Counted from the stretch's first letter, positions 47,838 to 57,959 are shown. The stretch: DNA of 64,000 nucleotides from Burkholderiales bacterium (GCA_028872015.1 JAGWLO010000009.1:1-64000); one strand, 5' to 3'. Translations and numbers: made by a program. The notes: generated from the letters alone by a model not told the origin.

Positions 47838-48506
47838 TCAGGCGTAGGTCACCCAGTCGCGGCGCTCGGCGGCGTCCAGGTGCGGCAGGTGGTTGTAGGC
47901 CAGCAGCGTGTGCCGGCGCGGAGTGAACGAGAACTCGGTGACGGCGCTGTTGCGGATGCGCATGTTCAGCTCGATCGCGGTCTCGTCGGGCGCGCCCAGC
48001 ACCTGGGCCACCGCGGTGGCGATCGGGCCGCCGCTGCTGACGACGAGCACGTCGCCGGCGTGGTGCTGGCGCACATGGTCGAGCGCGCCGGTCACGCCGG
48101 CGACGAACTCGCGCCAGCTCGGCATGCCCTGCGGCCGGGTGCGGCCGGCGGTCCACTGCGCCAGCGCCTCGCGCAGCAGCCGGAAGTGGGCGCGGTAGAC
48201 CTCGGGCGTGTCGGGCCGGGCCAGCGGCCCGTCGTGCACGGTGCGGATCAGCGCCTCGCTGTCGTACTCGTTCAGCCCCGGCCACTCGAGCGCCGCCGGC
48301 AGGTCGCCGTGGCCCTGGGCGATGGCGGCCAGCGACTGCGCGTGCCGCCGCAGCGTGCCGCGCAGCACGGCCTCGAACACCAGGCCGCGGCTGCGGAACC
48401 ACTGACCCAGCACCAGGCACTGGCGGTTACCGAGCTCGCTGAGCTGGTCGTAGTCGGTCGCGCCGAAGCTGGCCTGGCCGTGGCGCACGAGGTAGAGCGT
48501 TCCCAT
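47838..48506 (-). CDS. histidine phosphatase family protein
   Basis: A 222-residue member of the phosphoglycerate mutase-like superfamily. The catalytic His is in YLVRHGQASFG (RHG motif, residues ~8-10), a partner Arg lies in RGTLRRHAQSLAAI, and the second His region is VLVVSSGGPIATAV, where the usual VSHGG His is replaced by Ser. This change is common in one branch and may alter activity. It begins 58 bp after cheB and may be read through from the che operon. Substrate unknown. Confidence 0.87.
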   Translation of the reverse strand: MGTLYLVRHGQASFGATDYDQLSELGNRQCLVLGQWFRSRGLVFEAVLRGTLRRHAQSLAAIAQGHGDLPAALEWPGLNEYDSEALIRTVHDGPLARPDTPEVYRAHFRLLREALAQWTAGRTRPQGMPSWREFVAGVTGALDHVRQHHAGDVLVVSSGGPIATAVAQVLGAPDETAIELNMRIRNSAVTEFSFTPRRHTLLAYNHLPHLDAAERRDWVTYA

Positions 48507-48564
48507 GGCCGCGATTGTCGGCGCGCGGCGGCCCGCGCTGCTGTCGCGCCGGCGACCGCGCCGC

Positions 48565-49644
48565 CTAGCCGCGCCGGTCGAACTCGAGGATCGCGCGCGC
48601 CACCTGCGGTAGCGGCAGCACGGCGTCGACGGCGCCGATCGCGATCGCCTCCTTGGGCATGCCGAAGACCACGCAGGTGGCTTCGTCCTGCGCGATGGTG
48701 CGGGCGCCGCCGTCGTGCAGTTGCTTCATCCCGCGCGCACCATCGTCGCCCATGCCGGTCAGCAGGATGGCCAGCACGTCGCGGCCGCTGCACTCGGCCA
48801 CCGACTTGAACAGCACGTCGACGCTGGGCTTGTGGCGGTTGACCGGCGGCCCGTCGGCGACCACGGCGTAGTACTGCCCGCCGGCCTTGCGCAGCTGCAT
48901 GTGGAGCCCGCCGGGGGCGATGAGCACGGTGCCGCGCTCCAGGCGATCGCCGTCGCGGGCCTCGCGGACCGACATCGCGCACAGCCCGTCCAGGCGCTGG
49001 GCGTACATGGCGGTGAACTTCTCCGGCATGTGCTGAACGATGGCGATGCCCGGGGCGTCGGCCGGCAGCGAGGTCAGCACCAGCTCCAGCGCCTGGGTGC
49101 CGCCGGTGGAGCTGCCGACGACGACCGGCTTGTTGACGCTGAGCGAGTGCAGGCCGGCCACCGGGGCCCGGACGGCGGCCGTGGCCGCACCCGCCGCACC
49201 CGCGTGAGGCGGGGCCGCGGCGGGCACCGGGGTACGGGCGCGCGGCCGCGAGCGGGCGGCGGTCTTCAGCGCCTGCAGCAGCTCGCGCCGCGAGTCCTCC
49301 AGAAACTGCTTCAGGCCGAGCCGCGGCTTGGCCACCACGCACACCGCGCCGGCCGCCAGCGCTTCCAGCGCCATCCGGCTGCCGTCGGTGGTGAGGGTGC
49401 TGCAGATCACGGTCGGGATCGGCGACTCCGCCATGATCTGGCGCAGGAAGGTGATGCCGTCCATGCCCGGCATCTCGATGTCGAGCAGCAGCACATCGGG
49501 CCGCTGCTTGCGGATCATCGGTGCGGCGATCAGCGGGTTGGGGGCGCTGCCCTGCAGCGCGACCTCGGCGTCGCCCTGCAGCAGATGCTGCAGGGTCTGC
49601 CGCACGACGGCTGAGTCATCGACCACGAAGACCTGGATGGCCAT
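48565..49644 (-). CDS. cheB: chemotaxis response regulator protein-glutamate methylesterase
   Basis: CheB, 359 residues: an N-terminal receiver (VFVVDDSAVVRQ, phosphorylated Asp55 in VLLLDIEMPGMDG, Lys in VAKPRL), an Ala/Pro linker, and a C-terminal methylesterase. The Ser-His-Asp triad appears as VGSSTGGTQALEL, VQHMPEKFTAMYAQRL and LTGMGDDGARGM. It removes methyl groups from receptors and so gives adaptation. It is the last che gene of the operon, 35 bp after cheD. Confidence 0.96.
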   Translation of the reverse strand: MAIQVFVVDDSAVVRQTLQHLLQGDAEVALQGSAPNPLIAAPMIRKQRPDVLLLDIEMPGMDGITFLRQIMAESPIPTVICSTLTTDGSRMALEALAAGAVCVVAKPRLGLKQFLEDSRRELLQALKTAARSRPRARTPVPAAAPPHAGAAGAATAAVRAPVAGLHSLSVNKPVVVGSSTGGTQALELVLTSLPADAPGIAIVQHMPEKFTAMYAQRLDGLCAMSVREARDGDRLERGTVLIAPGGLHMQLRKAGGQYYAVVADGPPVNRHKPSVDVLFKSVAECSGRDVLAILLTGMGDDGARGMKQLHDGGARTIAQDEATCVVFGMPKEAIAIGAVDAVLPLPQVARAILEFDRRG

Positions 49645-49679
49645 GGGCTGCTTTCAGGACTTCGGTTCGCGGATTCGCG

Positions 49680-50153
49680 TCAGACGGCCACGGCCACGAC
49701 CTGCGGCGCATCGGGCCCCACGGTCCATCTCAGGCGTCGGTAGGTGGTGCCACCCAGGTCGTGGTGCAGCACGCGCACGCCGTCGTGGGCCAGGGCATCG
49801 ATCGTCCAGCGCGCGTTGTTCGCGCCCACGTCCCCGCCCCGGTTGAACAGTGCCGGGAACATGTTCCCGCCGCCATAGACGTAGGCCTCGCACAGGCGCG
49901 GCTCGATGCCGCGCGCGCGCAGCAACCGGTACATCAGGTCCAGCGCCACGTCGCCCCAGGCGCTGTCGCGCTGCAGGCCCGGCGTGTGGGTGGCGTGCAC
50001 GATGTGGCACATCGCGCCGACCGTGCGCCGCGGGTCGGTGAGCACCACCGCGACACAGGAGCCGAGCAGGGTGTCGAAGCGATCGCCGCGCACGCCGCAG
50101 GCCACGTCGCCGGGGTGCAGCGTCTGCTGTACCGCACCGACTTCGGCGATCAT
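49680..50153 (-). CDS. cheD: chemoreceptor glutamine deamidase CheD
   Basis: CheD, 157 residues: TLLGSCVAVVLTDPRR with the catalytic Cys33, GAMCHIVHATHTP with His50, and the later YVYGGGNMFPAL and IGANNA-like VGANNAR blocks. It deamidates receptor glutamines and can stimulate CheC-type phosphatases. The ATG at 50153 overlaps the cheR stop (ATGA). Confidence 0.95.
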   Translation of the reverse strand: MIAEVGAVQQTLHPGDVACGVRGDRFDTLLGSCVAVVLTDPRRTVGAMCHIVHATHTPGLQRDSAWGDVALDLMYRLLRARGIEPRLCEAYVYGGGNMFPALFNRGGDVGANNARWTIDALAHDGVRVLHHDLGGTTYRRLRWTVGPDAPQVVAVAV

Positions 50154-50977
50154 GCGCCGGTCTTGCGGAAGGCCCCGGGCGCGAGCACGGTGAGGGGGGT
50201 GTCGCAGGGCACGCGGCCCTCGGCCGTGCCGATGAAGAACAGCCCGCCGGGACGCAGCTGGCTCAGCACGCGGTCGACCACGGCGCGCTTGGTCGGCGGG
50301 TCGAAATAGATCAGCACGTTGCGCAGGAAGATCACGTCGAACGGGCCCAGGCCCTCGATCGGCGCACACAGGTTGAGCTGGCCGAAGCGCACCTGCTCGC
50401 GCAGCTTGTCCTGGATCTGCACCAGGCCCTCCGACTCGCCGTCGCCGCGCAGGCAATAGCGCTTCAGGCGCTCGGGCGAGACGCCGCGCAGCCGCTCGGC
50501 GGGGTAGATGCCCTGGGCGGCGCTGCTGAGCACGCGGTCGCTGATGTCGGTGCCCAGGATCGACCAGTCCTTGCCGATGCGGCCCTGCTGCGCCATGTCG
50601 GCGAGCAGCATCGCGGTGCTGTAGGCCTCGTCGCCGAACGAGGAGGCCGCACTCCACACCGACAGCCGCTGCGGGCGCTCGCGCGCCAGCGCCTTCTCGA
50701 GCAGTTCGTAGTGCGCGGGCTCGCGGAAGAAATAGGTCTCGTTGGTGGTCAGCAGATCGACCGCGACCTGGAACTCGCCACCGTCGCCTTCCGGCCCGCC
50801 GCCTTCGATCAGGGCCAGGTAGTCGTCGAAGCTGTTCAGGCCCAGGCGCTGGATCCGCGGCGCCAGGCGCGACGAGATCAGCGGCCGCTTGTTGTCGCTA
50901 AAGGACAGGCCGATGGTCGAGTGCATCAGCGCGGTGATGCGACCGAAGGCCCGGTCGTCGAGTTGGAGCGAGGACAT
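50150..50977 (-). CDS. cheR: chemotaxis protein methyltransferase CheR
   Basis: CheR, 275 residues: an N-terminal helical domain (ALMHSTIGLSFSDNKRPLIS), then the SAM-binding fold with VWSAASSFGDEAYSTAML (the CSTGEE-like position reads AASSFGDE) and ILGTDISDRVLSSA, followed by the beta-subdomain region and FDVIFLRNVLIYFD. The first motif is a little divergent from the usual CSTGEEPYS, with Ser for Cys and FGDEAYS. It methylates receptor glutamates. Gap of 28 bp from cheW. Confidence 0.94.
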   Translation of the reverse strand: MSSLQLDDRAFGRITALMHSTIGLSFSDNKRPLISSRLAPRIQRLGLNSFDDYLALIEGGGPEGDGGEFQVAVDLLTTNETYFFREPAHYELLEKALARERPQRLSVWSAASSFGDEAYSTAMLLADMAQQGRIGKDWSILGTDISDRVLSSAAQGIYPAERLRGVSPERLKRYCLRGDGESEGLVQIQDKLREQVRFGQLNLCAPIEGLGPFDVIFLRNVLIYFDPPTKRAVVDRVLSQLRPGGLFFIGTAEGRVPCDTPLTVLAPGAFRKTGA

Positions 50978-51005
50978 CTATTCGTCTTCCTGATCGAACG
51001 GCGGC

Positions 51006-51536
51006 TCAGGCGGCAAGGGCGTCCTGCGTGGCCTCGCACAGCGCGGCCATCTCGCCCACGTCGAAGGCCCGATCGGGCTCGAGGATGATGACGAAGCGAC
51101 TCGCCACCTTGCCCATGCCGCGGATGAAGTCGCGCCGCACCGCGGTGCCGAAGTTCGGCGGCGGCTCGATGTTGGCCGCGGTGATCTCGATCACCTCGCT
51201 CACGGCGTCGACCATCAGCCCAAGCTCGACCCGCTCACCGTCGCGTGCGGCGTCGAAGATCACGATGCAGGTCTTCTTGCTGATCTTGGCGGCCGGTCGC
51301 CCGAAGCGCGCCTGCAAGTCGATCACCGGCACCACCGCGCCGCGCAGGTTGATGACGCCGCGCACGAAGCCGGGCATCAGCGGCACGGTGGTCATCGCGC
51401 CGTGCTGGATGATCTCGCGCACGGTGCGGATGTCCATCGCGAACACCTCCTCGCCGAGCGCGAAGGTCAGGTACTGCGCCGAGGCTTCGGCGGCCGTGGC
51501 CGCCGCCTGCAACTCGGCCCTCGGTTGGCTGCTCAT
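51006..51536 (-). CDS. cheW: chemotaxis adaptor protein CheW
   Basis: CheW, 176 residues: a single SH3-like CheW domain (YLTFALGEEVFAMDIRTVREI, GVINLRGAVVPVIDLQARFG, VELGLMVDAVSEVIEI) linking receptors to CheA. A short Ala-rich N-terminal extension (~20 residues) precedes it. It follows the PAS-receptor gene by 12 bp within the che operon. Confidence 0.96.
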   Translation of the reverse strand: MSSQPRAELQAAATAAEASAQYLTFALGEEVFAMDIRTVREIIQHGAMTTVPLMPGFVRGVINLRGAVVPVIDLQARFGRPAAKISKKTCIVIFDAARDGERVELGLMVDAVSEVIEITAANIEPPPNFGTAVRRDFIRGMGKVASRFVIILEPDRAFDVGEMAALCEATQDALAA

Positions 51537-51548
51537 GCTGCGGCTCCC

Positions 51549-53789
51549 TCAGTAAGGACGAAAGTTGCCGTTCGTGCCGCTCGTGCCGTTCTTGCCGACG
51601 GCCGCATTGCCGCGGGCCAGGGCCGGCATGGCCTTGGTGCCCGACCGCATCGGGGAGTTCGGGGCGCGGCGGTCCCCGGCGGCGACCGCCTCCACCTTGC
51701 CCTTGCGCACCGGCGCCGCCGCCGGCGCGCCGAGGTTGAAGAAGGACACCGATTGCTGCAGCTGCTCGGCCTGGCCGGACAGCTCTTCCGAGGTCGCGGC
51801 CAGCTCTTCCGAGGCCGAGGCGTTCTGCTGCGTGGCCTTGCTGAGCTGGCTCATCGCACCGCCGATCTGGGTCACCGACTGACTCTGCTCCTGCGAGGCC
51901 GCCGCGATCTCCTGCACCAGCTCGCTCGTCTTCTGGATGCTGGGCACGATCTCGTCGAGCAGCTTGCCGGCGCGCTCGGCCGTGCTCACGCTGTTGCCCG
52001 CCAGGTCGCCGATCTCCTTGGCCGCTTCCTGGCTGCGCTCGGCCAGCTTGCGCACTTCGGCGGCGACCACCGCGAAGCCCTTGCCATGCTCGCCGGCCCG
52101 TGCCGCCTCGATCGCCGCGTTCAGCGCCAGCAGGTTGGTCTGGTAGGCGATGTCGTCGACGATGCTGATCTTCTGCGCGATCTGCTTCATCGCCTGCACC
52201 GTCTGCGTCACCGCGGCGCCGCCGTCGCCGGCTTCCTTGCTCGCCTTGGTGGCCATGCCGTCGGTGACCTTGGCGTTGTCGCTGTTCTGCGAGATCGAGG
52301 CCGACATGACGTCGATCGAGGCCGTGGTCTCCTCCACCGAGCTGGCCTGCTCGCTCGCACTCTGCGACAGGCTCTGCGCCGTGGCGCTGACCTGGTTGGC
52401 GGCGCCGGTCAGGGCATCGGCCGCGGCGCGCACTTCCTCGATGATCGAGGCCAGCTTCTCGCTGGTCGTGTTGGCGTCGCTCTTGACCTGGTCGAACACG
52501 CCCTCGGCGTCGCGGGTGATGCGCTGCGACAGGTCGCCGGCGGCCAGGCCGCCGAAGACCCGTCCCACGTCCTCGATGATCGCGCTCAGCTTCTCGCTGG
52601 TGGCGTTGGCATCGTCCTTGACCTGGTCGAACACGCCCGAGTAATCGCGGGTGATGCGCTGGCTGAGGTCGCCGGCCGACAGCGCGCCGAAGACCCGGCC
52701 CACGTCGTCGAAGATCACGCCTGTCGTCTCCATCAGCACGTTGACGCCTTCGCACAGCACCTGGATCGGGCCGCTCTTGCCCTCCAGCGGGATGCGCTGG
52801 CTCAGGTCGCCGTTCTTGGCCGCCGTGGTCACGTGCTGGGCCTGCTCGACCGCCTCGCGCAGCATGTTGGTGGCCCTGACCTGCTCGGTGACGTCGGTGG
52901 CGATCTTGACGATCTTGGCCACCCGGCCCATCTCGTCCTTGACCGGCGCGTAGACGGCCTGGATCCAGACCTCCTGGCCGGTCTTGCCGATGCGCTTGAA
53001 GACGTCGTTCTGCGGGATGCCGGCGTTGAGGTCGCGCCAGAACTGGCTGTAGGCGGGGCTGTTGGCCAGCGCAGGCTCGCAGAACAGCCGGTGGTGCTTG
53101 CCCTTGATCTCGTCCAGCGTGTAGCCCAGGGTCTTGAGAAAGTTCTCATTCGCCTGCAGGACGTGGCCCCCGAGGTCGAATTCGATGAAGGCGTAGCTCT
53201 GATCGATCGCCCCCAGGATGCCGCGTGCGTTCTGGCGCTCGATCTCCGCTTCGGTGATGTCGTAGCGCACGCCGAGGTACTTCATCGGCTTGCCGTTCTC
53301 GCCCAGGATCGGCGCGATCACGGCATCGACGTAGTACGGTGTGCCGTCCTTGGCGCGGTTCTTCACGACGCCGCGGAAGATGTCGCCGCGGCCGATCGTC
53401 GACCACATCTGCTTGAACACCTCCTTGGGCATGTCGGGGTGTCGCGTCGTGTTGTGGCCGTGGCCGATGAGCTCGTGCTTGGGGTACTTCGAGACCTCCA
53501 GGAACTTCTCGTTGACGCTCAGGATGTCGCCCTTCTTGTCGGCCTCCGAGACGATGCTCGTGAGGTTCATGATGTCGGTGCGGACCTTGAGCTCCGACTC
53601 GACGGCGTCGAGCCGCGACTTGACCTGGCCGAGCGTGGCCTCGAGGTCGGCCCGCGCGGCGTCGGCCGCCGTGCGAGCCGCATCGGCGGCGGCACGCGCG
53701 GCTTCGGCCCGGCTGGCGGCGTCCAGGGCTTGTTGCATCTCGGCGCCCGCCAACAGGCGCGCCATCCAGGAGAGTCGGGGCTGGTTCAT
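51549..53789 (-). CDS. cytoplasmic methyl-accepting chemotaxis protein with two PAS domains
   Basis: A 746-residue receptor with no convincing membrane segment. An N-terminal Ala/Asp-rich coiled coil (residues ~15-65) precedes two PAS domains ([20 protein letters not shown] near 80; [20 protein letters not shown] near 200), both Aer-like and possibly binding flavin or haem. Then come HAMP-like repeats (from about residue 330) and a signalling domain whose tip is [21 protein letters not shown] after [20 protein letters not shown]. The C-terminal tail is Gly/Asn-rich and lacks an NWETF-type pentapeptide. The start overlaps the cheA stop (ATGA). It probably senses an intracellular redox or energy signal. 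Confidence 0.93.
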   Translation of the reverse strand: MNQPRLSWMARLLAGAEMQQALDAASRAEAARAAADAARTAADAARADLEATLGQVKSRLDAVESELKVRTDIMNLTSIVSEADKKGDILSVNEKFLEVSKYPKHELIGHGHNTTRHPDMPKEVFKQMWSTIGRGDIFRGVVKNRAKDGTPYYVDAVIAPILGENGKPMKYLGVRYDITEAEIERQNARGILGAIDQSYAFIEFDLGGHVLQANENFLKTLGYTLDEIKGKHHRLFCEPALANSPAYSQFWRDLNAGIPQNDVFKRIGKTGQEVWIQAVYAPVKDEMGRVAKIVKIATDVTEQVRATNMLREAVEQAQHVTTAAKNGDLSQRIPLEGKSGPIQVLCEGVNVLMETTGVIFDDVGRVFGALSAGDLSQRITRDYSGVFDQVKDDANATSEKLSAIIEDVGRVFGGLAAGDLSQRITRDAEGVFDQVKSDANTTSEKLASIIEEVRAAADALTGAANQVSATAQSLSQSASEQASSVEETTASIDVMSASISQNSDNAKVTDGMATKASKEAGDGGAAVTQTVQAMKQIAQKISIVDDIAYQTNLLALNAAIEAARAGEHGKGFAVVAAEVRKLAERSQEAAKEIGDLAGNSVSTAERAGKLLDEIVPSIQKTSELVQEIAAASQEQSQSVTQIGGAMSQLSKATQQNASASEELAATSEELSGQAEQLQQSVSFFNLGAPAAAPVRKGKVEAVAAGDRRAPNSPMRSGTKAMPALARGNAAVGKNGTSGTNGNFRPY
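52437..52706 (-). repeat. tandem 135-bp repeat encoding two HAMP-like units in the PAS-MCP
   Basis: Two adjacent 135-bp blocks (52572-52706 and 52437-52571) encode 45-residue units beginning [20 protein letters not shown] and [20 protein letters not shown]. About 37 of 45 residues are identical. A shorter related unit ([18 protein letters not shown]) precedes them. They form a poly-HAMP array between the PAS domains and the signalling domain and look like a fairly recent internal duplication. Confidence 0.85.
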
Positions 53790-56005
53790 GGGGTGTGTCC
53801 TTCGGTGAGGTGCTTGACGGGGCGCGCTGCGGATGCCGTCGGCTCGGCGGCCAGCTGGCTGAGGGAATTGACGTCGAAGATGAGGGCCACTTCGCCGTTG
53901 CCGAGAATCGACGAGCCCGACATGCCGCGCAGACTGCGGAACATCCGGCCCAGGGGTTTGATGACGGTCTGGTGCTGGCCCAGCAGCTGGTCGACCATGA
54001 CGCCGTAGCGGCGGCCGCCGGCGCTGAGCACGACGACGCTGGTGCGATCGGGCGGCTCGGAGCCGAGCCCGTACAGCGCCCGCAGGCTGACCACCGGCAG
54101 CACGTTGCCGCGCAGCTCGACGAAGCCGCGGCCGCGGCCGTCGAGCGCGCTCACGGTGGGCCGGTTCTCGATCACCTCCACCACCGCGTCGAGCGGGAAG
54201 ATGAACTTGCTGCTGCCCACGCCGATCAGGAAGCCGTCGATGATGGCCAGCGTCAAGGGCAGGCGGATCTCGATCCGCGAGCCTTCGCCCGGGGCACTCG
54301 ACAGGCTGACCGTGCCGCGCAGGGCCTCGATGTTGCGGCGGACCACGTCCATGCCGACACCGCGCCCGCTGAGGTTGGTCACCTGCTCGGCAGTGGAGAA
54401 GCCGGGCTCGAAGATCAGCCGGTCGATGTCGGCATCCGCCGGGATCACACCGCGCTCGACCAGGCCGCGGTCCCAGGCCCGCTCCAGCACCTTCTGGCGC
54501 TGGATGCCGCGGCCGTCGTCGTCGATGCGGATCAGGATGCTGCCCGACTCGTGGCAGGCCGACAGCGTCAGCTTGCCCTGGCCGGGCTTGCCGGCGGCCT
54601 GGCGCTGCTCGGGCGTTTCCAGGCCGTGGTCGAGCGCGTTGCGCACCAGGTGCATCAGCGGGTCGGCGATGCGCTCGACGACCGACTTGTCGAGCTCGGT
54701 CTCGCCGCCGATGATTTCCAGCTGCACGTCCTTGCCGAGCTCGCCGGCCGTGTCGCGGACCACGCGTCGGAAGCGCGAGAAGGTCTCGCCGATCGGCACC
54801 ATGCGCAACTGCAGCGTGCCGTTGCGGATCTCCTCGATCAGGCGGCCGATCTGGGCGTTGGCCTCGATCAGCGCGCCCAGGCGGGTCTGGCGCGCCAGCA
54901 GCGAGGCGCCCGCGCCTGCGATCACGAGCTCGCCGAGCAGGTTGATGACCGCGTCCAGGCGGTCGGCCTGGACGCGGATGAAGCGGTGGTCGTCGCCGGC
55001 CGCGCCGGCGGCCGTGCCCTCGCGTTGCCGGGTCTGCTTCTTCAGCGCCGCCGTGACGACCTGCGAGCTGACGCCGGCCACATCCTGCAGCACCTCGCCC
55101 AGGGGCTTGGCGCTGCCCTCGGTGGCGGCGCAGGCCTGCGCACGCAGGCCCTGCTGCAGCTGGGCGCGGGTGATGGCGCCGGTGGCCACCAGGATGTCCC
55201 CGAGCCGCGGCGTGTCGGGCATGCTCTCGATCAGGGCCACGAACTCTTCGGGCGTGGTGCCGGGCTGCATCACGTGGAGTTCGCAGTCGTCGCGGACGAA
55301 GCTGAACGCGCCTTCGATCTCGGCGCGCGAGGCTTCGCTGACCAGGCCGAACTGGAAGCCCAGGTGGCAGCTCTCGGGGTCGAGTCTGTCCAGCGGGGGC
55401 ACGGCCTCGATGTCGCACACCAGGGTCGGTATGTCGCCCAGGCCGCGCACGTAGTTGAGGATGGCCAGCGGGTCCATGCCGTTGCGGAAGGTGTCGGCGC
55501 CGAAGGCGACCGAGACATGCCAGCGGTGGCTGCTCATGGGCGCCGCGGCGGCGGCTGCGACGGGTGCCGGCGCGGGCGCCGGGCTGGCACCTGCGGCAGC
55601 CTGCAGCTGCAGCACCAGCGCGGCCCGCGCGGCGACGACGGTCGCCGCTTCGTCGTGAGCGGCATCGCGGGCCTGGGCGACCAGGAGACGAATCTGGTCG
55701 TTGCACTGCAGCAGCAGCGTGCCCAGGGCCGGCGTCAGGGCCACCCGGCCCTCGCGCAGCTCGTCGAGCAGGGTCTCGACGTGGTGGGTGAACGCGACCA
55801 CGCGATCGAGCCCGAAGATGCCGGCCGAGCCCTTCACGGTGTGGGCGCAGCGGAACAGCGCGTTCAGCAACTCGCGGTCGTCGGGGCGGTCCTCGAGTTC
55901 GAGCAGCAGCTGCTCGAGGGCTTCGATCTGCTCCTGCGCCTCGCTGATGAACGCGGGCAGCGCTTCGGCGATGAAGCTCTGGTCCATGTCGTTGGCGCCG
56001 TTCAT
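53786..56005 (-). CDS. cheA: chemotaxis histidine kinase CheA
   Basis: CheA, 739 residues. P1 (HPt) carries the phosphorylated His55 in [19 protein letters not shown] poorly conserved middle region (residues ~165-330) includes [20 protein letters not shown] and stands where P2 would bind CheY. Then come the dimerisation helices P3, the P4 ATPase ([38 protein letters not shown]) and the CheW-like P5 domain ([28 protein letters not shown]). The ATG at 56005 overlaps the stop of the STAS gene (ATGA). Confidence 0.96.
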   Translation of the reverse strand: MNGANDMDQSFIAEALPAFISEAQEQIEALEQLLLELEDRPDDRELLNALFRCAHTVKGSAGIFGLDRVVAFTHHVETLLDELREGRVALTPALGTLLLQCNDQIRLLVAQARDAAHDEAATVVAARAALVLQLQAAAGASPAPAPAPVAAAAAAPMSSHRWHVSVAFGADTFRNGMDPLAILNYVRGLGDIPTLVCDIEAVPPLDRLDPESCHLGFQFGLVSEASRAEIEGAFSFVRDDCELHVMQPGTTPEEFVALIESMPDTPRLGDILVATGAITRAQLQQGLRAQACAATEGSAKPLGEVLQDVAGVSSQVVTAALKKQTRQREGTAAGAAGDDHRFIRVQADRLDAVINLLGELVIAGAGASLLARQTRLGALIEANAQIGRLIEEIRNGTLQLRMVPIGETFSRFRRVVRDTAGELGKDVQLEIIGGETELDKSVVERIADPLMHLVRNALDHGLETPEQRQAAGKPGQGKLTLSACHESGSILIRIDDDGRGIQRQKVLERAWDRGLVERGVIPADADIDRLIFEPGFSTAEQVTNLSGRGVGMDVVRRNIEALRGTVSLSSAPGEGSRIEIRLPLTLAIIDGFLIGVGSSKFIFPLDAVVEVIENRPTVSALDGRGRGFVELRGNVLPVVSLRALYGLGSEPPDRTSVVVLSAGGRRYGVMVDQLLGQHQTVIKPLGRMFRSLRGMSGSSILGNGEVALIFDVNSLSQLAAEPTASAARPVKHLTEGHTP

Positions 56006-56370
56006 GCGGCGGCTCCGTCCATCGACCGACGGGCCAGCCAGTCCGACAGCCCCAGGGCTGCACAGCCGGCACTGAGCACGGCGCTGGCGTCGCGCACGCG
56101 GCAGCCTCGGCCCAGCGCCGCCAGGGCGTGGTGCAGCGACAGCAGCAGCTGCACGCCCGCGGCGTCGATCTGGTCCACCGCGGCGGCCTGGACGTCGACC
56201 ACCGCCTCGGCACGCTCGGCGGACCCGCCGCGGCCGACCTGGCCCAGCCAGGCCAGCCACAAGGGGTGGAGTTCGCCGACGGTGTAGATCGTCAGCTCGG
56301 CGGGCAGCACCAGCGGTGCCGGGGATGCCGCCGGCGGCGGGACCGCCTGCGCTTTGGTTCGCCTGGCCAT
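56002..56370 (-). CDS. STAS domain protein of the che operon
   Basis: A 122-residue protein with a Pro/Ala-rich N-terminus and a divergent STAS-like domain: [20 protein letters not shown] at the start and [20 protein letters not shown] in the middle, where a typical STAS has a D-SSG turn. The position of the phosphorylatable Ser reads DAAGVQ, so Ser is absent and it is unlikely to be switched by an RsbW kinase. It lies between cheY (9-bp gap) and cheA (4-bp overlap), a linkage also met in other beta- and gammaproteobacterial che clusters. Its role there is unknown; a scaffold or CheA-linked function is possible. Confidence 0.78.
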   Translation of the reverse strand: MARRTKAQAVPPPAASPAPLVLPAELTIYTVGELHPLWLAWLGQVGRGGSAERAEAVVDVQAAAVDQIDAAGVQLLLSLHHALAALGRGCRVRDASAVLSAGCAALGLSDWLARRSMDGAAA

Positions 56371-56379
56371 GTGCGGCTC

Positions 56380-56751
56380 CTAGGGAAGGATCAGCTTGGA
56401 CACCGCGTCGAGCAGCTGCGGCGGGTTGAAGGGCTTGACGATCCAGGCCTTCGCGCCGGCCGCCTTGCCCTGCTGCTTCTTCTCGTCCTGGCCCTCGGTG
56501 GTGAGCATGATCACCGGGGTGAACTTGTGCCGCGCGTGCTGCTTGACCTGGCCGACGAAGGTGATGCCGTCCATGTTGGGCATGTTCACGTCGCTCACGA
56601 TCAGGTGCACCTTGGCCGCCCGGTCGAGCTGGCTCAGGCCCTCGATGCCGTCGCCGGCCTCCAGCACGTCGTAGCCGGCCCGCTGCAGCGCGATCTTCAC
56701 CACCGTGCGCAGCGAGCTCGAGTCGTCGACGATCAGGATGGTCTTGGCCAT
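56380..56751 (-). CDS. cheY: CheY-type response regulator
   Basis: A 123-residue single receiver domain: acidic pocket in LIVDDSSSLRTVVKIALQRA (Asp9, Asp10), phosphorylated Asp54 in IVSDVNMPNMDGITF, Thr in IMLTTEGQDE and Lys in AWIVKPFNPPQLL. It is the output messenger of this che cluster. Whether it binds flagellar motor or another target cannot be told; no flagellar or pilus gene is in the window. Confidence 0.94.
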   Translation of the reverse strand: MAKTILIVDDSSSLRTVVKIALQRAGYDVLEAGDGIEGLSQLDRAAKVHLIVSDVNMPNMDGITFVGQVKQHARHKFTPVIMLTTEGQDEKKQQGKAAGAKAWIVKPFNPPQLLDAVSKLILP

Positions 56752-56760
56752 GGCGTGCGG

Positions 56761-57849
56761 TCAGAAGAAGACGGTCTCGGTCGCTGGTGCGGGCGCCGCG
56801 GCGGGCTGGCGCGGCTCGCCGCAACCGATGGCGCGCTGCTCGTCGGTGGTGTAGCCGGCGCTGAGCAGGGCCGACCATTCGGCGGCCGCGGGCGGCTCGC
56901 CGGCGGCCAGCGCCTGCTGCAGCCGCGCCAGGCCGCTGTGGATGGATGCCGTGACCTGGTCCAGGATCTGGTGCACGCGGTCCTGGAACTGGAAGGCCAC
57001 CATCAGCGCCTCGACCTGGGTGCGCACCGCCTGGCTGCGCTGGCCGAGCTCGGCCGCGCGCGCGTGCAGCTGGCCCACCGCCTGGTCCACCTGCTCGATG
57101 ACGCCGGTGATGGTGGCCTCCGAGCCGCGGATCACGCCGGCGTCGCGCTCGGCATGCTCGGCGGCCTGCGTCAGGGCCAGCTGCATGCGCTGGCCGAAAC
57201 CGCCGACCTGCTCGCCGATGCGACGTCCGGTCTCGCCCGATTCGGTCGATAACCGGCGCACCTCGGCCGCCACGACGGCGAAGCCGCGGCCGCTCTCGCC
57301 GGCCCGCGCGGCCTCGATGGCCGCGTTGATCGACAGCAGGTTGGTCTGGCGTGCGATCTTGGCCACGTCCTCGGCCATGTCGCGCAGGCTGCCCGAGGCG
57401 CTGCTGAGCGAGCGCACCGAACCCAGCACGGCGTCGCGCGACTGCACGAAGCCGCGGAAGTTCTCGATCAGGCCGCGCAGCTGGGCTTCGCAGTGCTCCA
57501 GCACCTGCGCGCGCTGGTCCAGCGCGCCGGCGCTGAGGGTGGTGCCGGCCAGGCTCCGGTCGGCATCGGTGACGGTATCGAGCTCGTGCAGGATCTGCAC
57601 GAAGCCCTGAAGCAGCTGTTCGGTGGCCAGTCGCATCTGCGACTGCGCGGTGCCGATGTGGGCGGTCCAGACGCGGCCGGCCTCGGCCAGCCTGGCGTCC
57701 AGTTCGCTCGGCGCGCTCGGTCCGGCTGCCTGCCCTGGCGTTGCCGCCGACGGCCGGTGGCCGACCAGCGTTCGCCACAGGCGTGCGAATGCGAATCCGC
57801 GGCCGGCAGCCGCGGTCATGGGCGGCGCAAATGCGGAAGAATTCGACAT
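56761..57849 (-). CDS. soluble methyl-accepting chemotaxis-like protein
   Basis: A 362-residue protein without membrane segments. An N-terminal helical region (residues ~30-120) leads to a short signalling hairpin with [22 protein letters not shown] and [20 protein letters not shown], shorter than in full MCPs. It is followed by helices ([18 protein letters not shown]) and a tail ending ETVFF. C-terminal [DE]xVxFF ends recur in this class of CheY-linked soluble receptors. The ATG at 57849 was preferred; a TTG 12 bases upstream is in frame. First gene of the che operon. Confidence 0.88.
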   Translation of the reverse strand: MSNSSAFAPPMTAAAGRGFAFARLWRTLVGHRPSAATPGQAAGPSAPSELDARLAEAGRVWTAHIGTAQSQMRLATEQLLQGFVQILHELDTVTDADRSLAGTTLSAGALDQRAQVLEHCEAQLRGLIENFRGFVQSRDAVLGSVRSLSSASGSLRDMAEDVAKIARQTNLLSINAAIEAARAGESGRGFAVVAAEVRRLSTESGETGRRIGEQVGGFGQRMQLALTQAAEHAERDAGVIRGSEATITGVIEQVDQAVGQLHARAAELGQRSQAVRTQVEALMVAFQFQDRVHQILDQVTASIHSGLARLQQALAAGEPPAAAEWSALLSAGYTTDEQRAIGCGEPRQPAAAPAPATETVFF

Positions 57850-57913
57850 CGTTTTGTCCAAGACAGGTGCAAATCGGGCTCGACAGACTTTGAACGCTTT
57901 GGGTGTTTTGGCA

Positions 57914-57921
57914 GTATCGGC
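57914..57921 (-). promoter_or_regulatory. possible sigma-28-like -10 element of the che operon
   Basis: On the minus strand this reads GCCGATAC, seven of eight positions of the flagellar sigma factor -10 consensus (GCCGATAA). It is about 65 nt before the first che ATG. The matching -35 position (TTTACCAG) is poor, so the call rests on the -10 alone. Confidence 0.3.
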
Positions 57922-57959
57922 AGGGCGGTGCGCTGGTAAAGGGGAGAGAAGACCCTCAA

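Noticed and set aside
57850-57861. TTG start at 57861 for the first che receptor
   Set aside because: It adds only four residues and has no ribosome site of its own; the ATG at 57849 is preferred.
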